DNA from: Bombiscardovia asteroides_K
GTDB lineage: Bacteria; Actinomycetota; Actinomycetes; Actinomycetales; Bifidobacteriaceae
Assembly: GCF_048001765.1 (NCBI RefSeq)
Contig: NZ_CP181447.1
Coordinates: 1,240,001 to 1,304,000 of the forward strand
Reading direction: 5' to 3'
Length of the DNA stretch: 64,000 nucleotides
A program made the translations under genes and the position numbers. The notes under the pieces are model-generated. The model saw only the letters and a list, made by a program, of their open reading frames with translations, did no database searches and was not told the origin of the DNA. The stretch's first letter is position 1. The number at the start of each line of letters is the position of its first letter. This document shows positions 58,978-64,000 of this stretch, piece after piece.

Positions 58978-59706
58978 ATGAACACACAAGCTCTGACCAG
59001 ACCAACCAATCACCACACACTCACCAGCAACAGGAACGATGGAACTGATGCCGACGCTATAATCGCAGACTCATCGATCGCACAGCCCATAAGCGCCCTC
59101 CCCGGTCTCAAAAGATCTGCTGATGATCCAGAAACCATCCAATCTTGGACAAATACATCAGATGCAGGCAACCGTGAATCTATCGGCATAGATCTGGCAG
59201 ATATTGAACGACAGATCAGGGCCAAAGACATCAACAGCCGTGAGCTCGGACGATTGGGTGAGGACTACGCCTGCCAGTGGCTGCGGGAACGAAACTGGAA
59301 AATCCTGGCTCGGAATTGGCGAAGCCGGTTCGGCGAGCTGGACATCATCGCTCTGGATCCCGAGGCGACTCTGGTCTTTGTAGAGGTCAAAACCAGACGC
59401 ACCGGTCGGTTCGGATCCCCAGAGCAGGCCGTCGGCCCGCGCAAGCAGACCCACCTTCGTCGCGCTGCAGTCCAATGGCTGATCAGCCATGACCGAGATC
59501 CCAGCGCACGGCATCGTGGCACACGTTTCGATGTCATCAGCCTGTCAGTCAAATCCGCCCCTGGCAAAAGCATGCATTCCGAGAGTGCCTATCCCCCGGC
59601 TTCCTGTCAGACTTCCGCCAAGGCCGTCAGAGGAACCAACCATTCGAGCAGAGACGGATGGAATCCGGGATCAGTCTTCCTCAGGCACACCAGGGAGGCC
59701 TTCTGA
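58978..59706 (+). CDS. yraN: YraN/UPF0102 family nuclease-like protein, N-terminally extended
   Basis: A 242-aa protein whose centre (about 89-185) is the YraN domain: LGRLGEDYACQWLRERNWKI, NWRSRFGELDIIALDPEATL and VFVEVKTRR. These hold the Glu, Asp and Lys residues of the restriction-endonuclease-like fold. Typical YraN proteins are about 120 aa; here 88 residues precede and 55 follow the domain, both low-complexity. No alternative start lies close to the domain, so the extension is probably real. The stop overlaps the comM start by one base (TGATG). The yraN-comM-dprA order is widely conserved. Confidence 0.88.
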   Translation: MNTQALTRPTNHHTLTSNRNDGTDADAIIADSSIAQPISALPGLKRSADDPETIQSWTNTSDAGNRESIGIDLADIERQIRAKDINSRELGRLGEDYACQWLRERNWKILARNWRSRFGELDIIALDPEATLVFVEVKTRRTGRFGSPEQAVGPRKQTHLRRAAVQWLISHDRDPSARHRGTRFDVISLSVKSAPGKSMHSESAYPPASCQTSAKAVRGTNHSSRDGWNPGSVFLRHTREAF

Positions 59707-61292
59707 TGCGTCTTGGATCTGCTGAATCCGTGGGATTGATAGGCCTCAAGGCCTTTCTCATCCACGTGCAGTCCTTCATCTCCCCAGGTCTGCCCTACTT
59801 CTCCATCATCGGTCTGCCGGATGCCTCCTTGTCGGAGTCACGAGAACGGGTCAAATCCGCCTGCTCGGCCTGCGGATTCCGGTGGCCGCAGACCAGGGTC
59901 ACCGTCAACATGTCCCCTGCTTCAAAACCCAAGCATGGCTCCTCACATGATTTGGCAATTGCGACCAGTGTCCTCGAGGCCGGCGGAGCACTGCCGACGG
60001 AAGGCCTGGATCATACGGTCATCCTGGGCGAACTCAACCTAGACGGCACGATTCTGCCCATCAATGGTCTGCTGCCCATTCTGACGCAGGCCAGAGCCCA
60101 GGGAATCACACGGGCTTTCGTCCCTGCAGACAACCTTGACGAGGCCCGTCTGGTTCCCGATATCAAAGTCATGGGACTGCGCCACCTGGGCCAGCTCATC
60201 CAGGCATTGGGTGGAAGAAGCAGGATCGCCATCCCCGAAGCAGACACTCGCCAAGACTCTGACAAATCGACCCCCGTAGCGAGCGTGCACCACATGAGCT
60301 CAGATCATGAAGCCAACTCCCCCGCCAAGGCCGACCCGGCTCCGCCCAAGCCGGACATGGCTGACGTGATAGGCCAGGAAGAGACCAAGTGGGCCATGAT
60401 GGTGGCCGCAGCCGGCGGTCATCACATGCTCATGGTCGGTCCACCGGGGGCCGGCAAGAGCATGCTGGCGGAACGGCTTCCCAGCATCATGCCCGCTCTG
60501 GATGCTGTCCAACAGCTGGAAGTGGCCTCCATCCGATCCCTCTGTGGCACGCTGAGCCAGTATGGGATCACCGATGTGCCACCATTCGAGGCCCCTCATC
60601 ATACGATCTCCATGGCGGCCATGGTCGGGGGCGGCGCAGGACTGGCCACGCCTGGCGCTATCACCCGCGCCCATCGTGGTGTCCTCTTCATGGATGAGGC
60701 ACCGGAATTCTCCCCAAGAGTGATCCAATCCCTGCGTGAGCCCCTGGAGATCGGGCAAATCTTCCTGTCCCGGGCCAAGGGCAGTACCACCTTCCCAGCT
60801 CGTTTCCAGCTGGTCATGGCCGCCAATCCCTGTCCCTGCGGATACGGATACGGAACCGGCGAGCGCTGCACCTGCACGCCCCGCGAGCGCCTCCGCTACT
60901 GGAACAGGCTGTCAGGCCCCATTATGGACCGCATCGACATACAGACCACAGTTCCTCCGGTGACCGACCCGGGATTCGATGACCACCGTCCACGCCAGCG
61001 CAGCGCCCAGATCCGTCAGCGTGTGACCCGCGCCCGCCAGGCAGCAAAAGAGCGTTTTCACAAGGAAGGCTGGACCTGCAACGCCCAAATTAGTGGCGAA
61101 TGGCTGCGTCAGAACACATCAGCCAAGGCACGTTCGGTCGTGGATCAGGCCCTGCGCAAGCAACGGATCAGTCTGCGCGGGGCCGACAGGACCATGCGCC
61201 TGGCTTGGACTCTGGCAGACCTGGACGGACGGACCAGCCCCGGTGCCGACGATGTGACCACCGGCATCCTGCTCAGAACAAGGGCCGTCTGA
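59706..61292 (+). CDS. comM: ComM/YifB family Mg-chelatase-like AAA+ ATPase
   Basis: A 528-aa branch-migration helicase linked to natural transformation. The N-terminal ChlI-like domain has GLPDASLSESRERVKSACSA and VTVNMSPASKPKHG. The AAA+ core has Walker A GPPGAGKSM near 248, Walker B GVLFMDEAPEF, and the sensor region AANPCPCG with a Cys cluster (CPCGYGYGTGERCTC). A Mg_chelatase C domain ends the protein. GGGAGG lies 7 bases before ATG 59706, which overlaps the yraN stop. Confidence 0.95.
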   Translation: MRLGSAESVGLIGLKAFLIHVQSFISPGLPYFSIIGLPDASLSESRERVKSACSACGFRWPQTRVTVNMSPASKPKHGSSHDLAIATSVLEAGGALPTEGLDHTVILGELNLDGTILPINGLLPILTQARAQGITRAFVPADNLDEARLVPDIKVMGLRHLGQLIQALGGRSRIAIPEADTRQDSDKSTPVASVHHMSSDHEANSPAKADPAPPKPDMADVIGQEETKWAMMVAAAGGHHMLMVGPPGAGKSMLAERLPSIMPALDAVQQLEVASIRSLCGTLSQYGITDVPPFEAPHHTISMAAMVGGGAGLATPGAITRAHRGVLFMDEAPEFSPRVIQSLREPLEIGQIFLSRAKGSTTFPARFQLVMAANPCPCGYGYGTGERCTCTPRERLRYWNRLSGPIMDRIDIQTTVPPVTDPGFDDHRPRQRSAQIRQRVTRARQAAKERFHKEGWTCNAQISGEWLRQNTSAKARSVVDQALRKQRISLRGADRTMRLAWTLADLDGRTSPGADDVTTGILLRTRAV

Positions 61293-61293
61293 G

Positions 61294-62955
61294 ATGGCTG
61301 AATCCTTGATGAAGACCATGCCCGACGGCCAGCCGAGACCGATGACCATGGTTGAAAGCGACTGGCTTGCCAGAGCTGTGCTGACCCTGGCGGCAGATGG
61401 CCCCGATGCCTTCATGATCGCTTGTCTGTTGGGCTCGGACCAAGCGGCCGACCTGTGCCGAAACCTGATCGAGCTGGGGGTGCCGAACCAGTCAGAGAGA
61501 GGCGACACACAGGATGCTGCTTGTGCCAGACTAGACGAACGCTTTCTTAAGGGGACTGCTCGATGGGGACGGCAAACGAGCCCTGAAGACCTCACCCGGT
61601 TCCACAAGACCAGCGACACCTGGCGAAGACGCCTGACTCCCTTGCTGGCCATGGACACTGGCCAAGTACGGACCATGATGACTGGTGGAGGCCAATTCTG
61701 GGTGATGACCCCAGGTGACTCCTGCTGGCCAGGCCAGATGGATGACCTGGCACGCCGATCCGACTGGGCTCCTCCCCTCTGTCTATGGGGACGTGGCGAT
61801 CCTGAAGCATTGATGTGCTGTGACCACCCCTTGGCCGTGGTCGGGTCCAGGGCCTGCGACGAGTATGGCCGGTCCATCGCCCACCAGATTGCCAGACAGG
61901 CCGCCAGCCAAGGCCACTTGGTCGTCTCCGGCGGAGCCATGGGCACGGACGCCGCAGCCCACTGGGGAGCTCTGGCCGCTGGCGGCGGGCGGACGGTGGC
62001 AGTTTTTGCCGGAGGCTTGCTGCATGTAGGCCCCAAACGCAACAGCCGTCTGTTCGAGAACATTGAGGCAGATGGCGGCACGCTGATAAGCGAACTGCCA
62101 CCTTCTGTCATCCCCGAACCACGTCGTTTCCTTTTACGCAACCGGATTATCGCCGCACTGGCCTCCGACATCGTGGTGACACAAGCCCGTCACCGGTCCG
62201 GGGCGCTGAACACAGCCAACTGGGGCGTGGAATTGGGCCGTCGCGTACTGGCTGCGCCCGGCAGAATCGACCAGCCGGAAAACACCGGCTGCAACCGCCT
62301 CATCCATGAGGGCAAGGCGGAGTTGCTCCTGTCGGCATCCGACATCCAAGACATCTGCCATCCCGCCCATGCACCTATCCACCCTGGAAGGTCTGTTCAA
62401 CAAGGAGCCAGCGGTTCAGTCAAAACCACCGAAAATCATGAGCACCAAGCAAGTAGACAGCCCACACAGCGCACAAGACCGTTTGACTCCGATCATCCGA
62501 TCCAAACCATCCATAGCAATCAACCGCTGCCGATCACACTCAAACAATCCCGGACAGATATAGTTGGGCTTTCGGCCCGCTCTCAGCACAAAGAGCCGCC
62601 TTCAACCCCGCCATCGAATCCAGATAAGGACCGTGAATATGAAAAAGCCGACAACAACCGTCTAGCCGATGAAGAGGCAACCGTGCTTGCGGCTATTCGC
62701 ACCTGCCAGCGTCGGGAAGGTTCGCCCATGACGGGACAACTACGCGCCGAGCTGGCCAATCAGGGGCATGAGCTCTCAGTCAGGCATCTGATGCAACTGC
62801 TGGGGTCCCTGGAGATTTGTGGTCTGATCAGGCTGCAGAACGGATGCGTCGTAGCTGAAGATCCGAAGAATCAGGCCTTCCAGCGACAGCGATCCAAATC
62901 AACCACCCAACCATCTGCACCAGCAGATTCATCACTACGGGGAGGAACAAAATGA
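61294..62955 (+). CDS. dprA: DNA-processing protein DprA
   Basis: DprA loads RecA on incoming single-stranded DNA. The 553-aa protein has an N-terminal helical part, then the Rossmann-like DprA core (about 160-345): LAVVGSRACDEYG, VVSGGAMGTDAAAHWGALAAGG, RNRIIAALASDIVV and VLAAPGRIDQPENTGCN. A Gln/Ser/Pro-rich linker of about 100 residues follows, with a winged-helix C-terminal domain (about 455-525). It is longer than most DprA proteins because of the linker. The start lies 1 bp after the comM stop. The last 85 bp overlap the MGMT-type gene on the other strand. Confidence 0.93.
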   Translation: MAESLMKTMPDGQPRPMTMVESDWLARAVLTLAADGPDAFMIACLLGSDQAADLCRNLIELGVPNQSERGDTQDAACARLDERFLKGTARWGRQTSPEDLTRFHKTSDTWRRRLTPLLAMDTGQVRTMMTGGGQFWVMTPGDSCWPGQMDDLARRSDWAPPLCLWGRGDPEALMCCDHPLAVVGSRACDEYGRSIAHQIARQAASQGHLVVSGGAMGTDAAAHWGALAAGGGRTVAVFAGGLLHVGPKRNSRLFENIEADGGTLISELPPSVIPEPRRFLLRNRIIAALASDIVVTQARHRSGALNTANWGVELGRRVLAAPGRIDQPENTGCNRLIHEGKAELLLSASDIQDICHPAHAPIHPGRSVQQGASGSVKTTENHEHQASRQPTQRTRPFDSDHPIQTIHSNQPLPITLKQSRTDIVGLSARSQHKEPPSTPPSNPDKDREYEKADNNRLADEEATVLAAIRTCQRREGSPMTGQLRAELANQGHELSVRHLMQLLGSLEICGLIRLQNGCVVAEDPKNQAFQRQRSKSTTQPSAPADSSLRGGTK

Positions 62956-63215
62956 ACACCCTCATCCTCCAGCAGCTGACGCTGACGTTCAGGACCGCCA
63001 AAGGCGAATCCCGGGGCCAGAGAACCATCGCGGAAGACCACACGATGACAGGGAATCACCCCAGGTTCAGGATTGTCATGAAGTGCATACCCCACGAACC
63101 TGGCGTTACGCGGATGACCAGTCAGGGAGGCGACCTGACCATAGGTGGCCACCTTGCCGCGAGGGATCCGCCTGACGACCTGATAAACCTGCTGTGAGAA
63201 GGAAAGCTCGGTCAT
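62871..63215 (-). CDS. MGMT-type DNA methyltransferase (alkyltransferase-like size)
   Basis: A 114-aa protein equal to the C-terminal domain of O6-alkylguanine-DNA alkyltransferase: IPRGKVATYGQVASLTGHPR, NARFVGYALHDNP and the active-site PCHRV with Cys56. Alkyltransferase-like proteins of this size usually have Trp instead of Cys, so this one may still be catalytic. The N-terminal MGMT domain is absent. ATG 63215 is chosen because the chain then begins at the normal family position. Its 3' end runs antisense into dprA by 85 bp. Confidence 0.9.
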   Translation of the reverse strand: MTELSFSQQVYQVVRRIPRGKVATYGQVASLTGHPRNARFVGYALHDNPEPGVIPCHRVVFRDGSLAPGFAFGGPERQRQLLEDEGVHFVPPRSDESAGADGWVVDLDRCRWKA

Positions 63216-63293
63216 GAGACCTATTCTGCCCACGCAAGCAGACATGCACTGGTAGGGCTGCCGGTATCAATAGGTCGTGACAGTATCGATGGT

Positions 63294-64000
63294 ATGAATC
63301 CGCAGAAGGTCAGAAACCGCTATGATGCCGTCATCGTCGGAGCCGGAGCGGCCGGGTTGTCAACGGCTCTGGGACTGTACAGAGCTTTAGAGGGCAAACA
63401 GAGCGAAAACAGCTCGTCGCCAAAGGTCCTGGTTGTCTCCAAGCTGCAGCCCCTGCGATCCCACACCGGATCGGCGGAGGGCGGCATTGCGGCCAGTCTA
63501 GGCAACCAGGAGAAGGACGACTGGCATTGGCACTACTACGACACCGTCAAGGGCAGCGACTGGCTGGCTGACCAGGATGCCGTGCGGATTCTGGCCGAGC
63601 AGGCCCCGAACATCGTCATCGAATTAGAGCATGACGGAGTGGCCTTCTCAAGAACTGAAGACGGGCACATCGCCCAGCGGAAGTTCGGCGGCCATACCGC
63701 TGATTATGGCGGGCATCCAGTCAGGAGAGCAGCCTATGCAGCCGACCGTATCGGCCACCAGATCCTCCACGCCCTTTGGCAGCAGTGCCTGCGTCAGGGA
63801 GTCGAGTTCGCCGAGGAATGGTATGTGACCGATCTGGTCGTTGACCCGCCCGCTGATGAGGAATCCGGGGGCCATGCCCGAGGACTGATCGTCCTGGACA
63901 CCCATACCGGCAAGCTGCAGGCCATCCAAGCCGACAAGATCGTCCTGTGCACGGGAGGGGCCGGCCGACTCTTCCATACGACCTCCAACTCCTGGGACCT
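63294..64000 (+). CDS. sdhA: Succinate dehydrogenase/fumarate reductase flavoprotein, 3' truncated
   Basis: The first 235 residues of an SdhA-type flavoprotein, open to the window edge. YDAVIVGAGAAGLSTALGL is the FAD-binding motif, and the covalent-FAD His lies in SHTGSAEGGIAASLG (usually SHTxxAQGG). HYYDTVKGSDWLADQDAV, RKFGGHTADYGG, AAYAADRIGHQILHAL and CTGGAGRLFHTTSNS match SDH/FRD rather than L-aspartate oxidase. It may run in either direction physiologically. The catalytic Arg lies beyond the window. Confidence 0.88.
   Translation, partial: MNPQKVRNRYDAVIVGAGAAGLSTALGLYRALEGKQSENSSSPKVLVVSKLQPLRSHTGSAEGGIAASLGNQEKDDWHWHYYDTVKGSDWLADQDAVRILAEQAPNIVIELEHDGVAFSRTEDGHIAQRKFGGHTADYGGHPVRRAAYAADRIGHQILHALWQQCLRQGVEFAEEWYVTDLVVDPPADEESGGHARGLIVLDTHTGKLQAIQADKIVLCTGGAGRLFHTTSNSWD

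Noticed and set aside
63294..64000. L-aspartate oxidase (nadB) identity for the last gene
   Set aside because: The motifs GGHTADYGG and AAYAADRIGHQIL, and the spacing around the FAD His, fit SdhA/FrdA better, and no nadA or nadC is visible.

Overview
The window is a chromosomal stretch of a high-GC actinobacterium, most likely a Bifidobacterium. The conserved eno-divIC-DUF501-ppx block, a WhiB regulator, a PdtaS-type kinase, UPF0182, a DUF5692 gene beside a TetR regulator, and the yraN-comM-dprA cluster all fit that genus. The large RCC1/InlB-type surface proteins and a succinate dehydrogenase flavoprotein would suit an insect-gut lineage such as the B. asteroides group. The species is an inference from gene content only.

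Layout. 1-5.9 kb: the end of an LCP cell-wall ligase gene, a lone EccC/FtsK-like ATPase, whiB, pdtaS (minus strand) and a hemolysin III-type membrane protein. 6.1-20.8 kb: a long minus-strand housekeeping block of greA, an FKBP isomerase, tRNA-Leu(TAA), ppx, DUF501, divIC, eno, mfd, pth, a GNAT acetyltransferase, UPF0182, a GT4 glycosyltransferase and a flavodoxin-fold oxidoreductase; several neighbours overlap by 4-11 bp. 20.9-25.4 kb: two riboswitch-controlled transport units on the plus strand. The first is an M-box (magnesium) leader ahead of an ABC transporter with no binding-protein gene nearby. The second is a fluoride riboswitch ahead of a CrcB/Fluc pair. 25.4-31.6 kb: minus-strand BASS transporter, L,D-transpeptidase, alpha/beta hydrolase, ychF, proC and a proline-iminopeptidase-like enzyme.

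31.8-39.2 kb: two tandem surface proteins of 1176 and 1079 aa, built from InlB-type and RCC1-type repeats. They share a 1372-bp identical core although their flanks have diverged, which points to gene conversion. 39.5-41.7 kb: a LacI regulator with a probable operator over its own promoter, then a ribokinase. 41.7-53.7 kb: an accessory signalling and export region. It holds a four-box, 35-bp-period array, an unusual 918-aa histidine kinase carrying a second, degenerate kinase unit, its NarL-type response regulator, and two paralogous MacB/FtsX-type ABC exporters on the opposite strand.

53.9-64.0 kb: metY, a pyridoxal kinase, a TetR gene with twin palindromic operators and its probable target (DUF5692 membrane protein), a gene-poor stretch with RNA-like hairpins, then yraN-comM-dprA, a small MGMT-type methyltransferase on the minus strand that overlaps dprA, and the 5' part of sdhA, cut by the window end.

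The most notable points are the M-box-controlled ABC transporter, the homogenised RCC1/InlB gene pair, the double-unit histidine kinase with the repeat array upstream, and the asymmetric Fluc pair.
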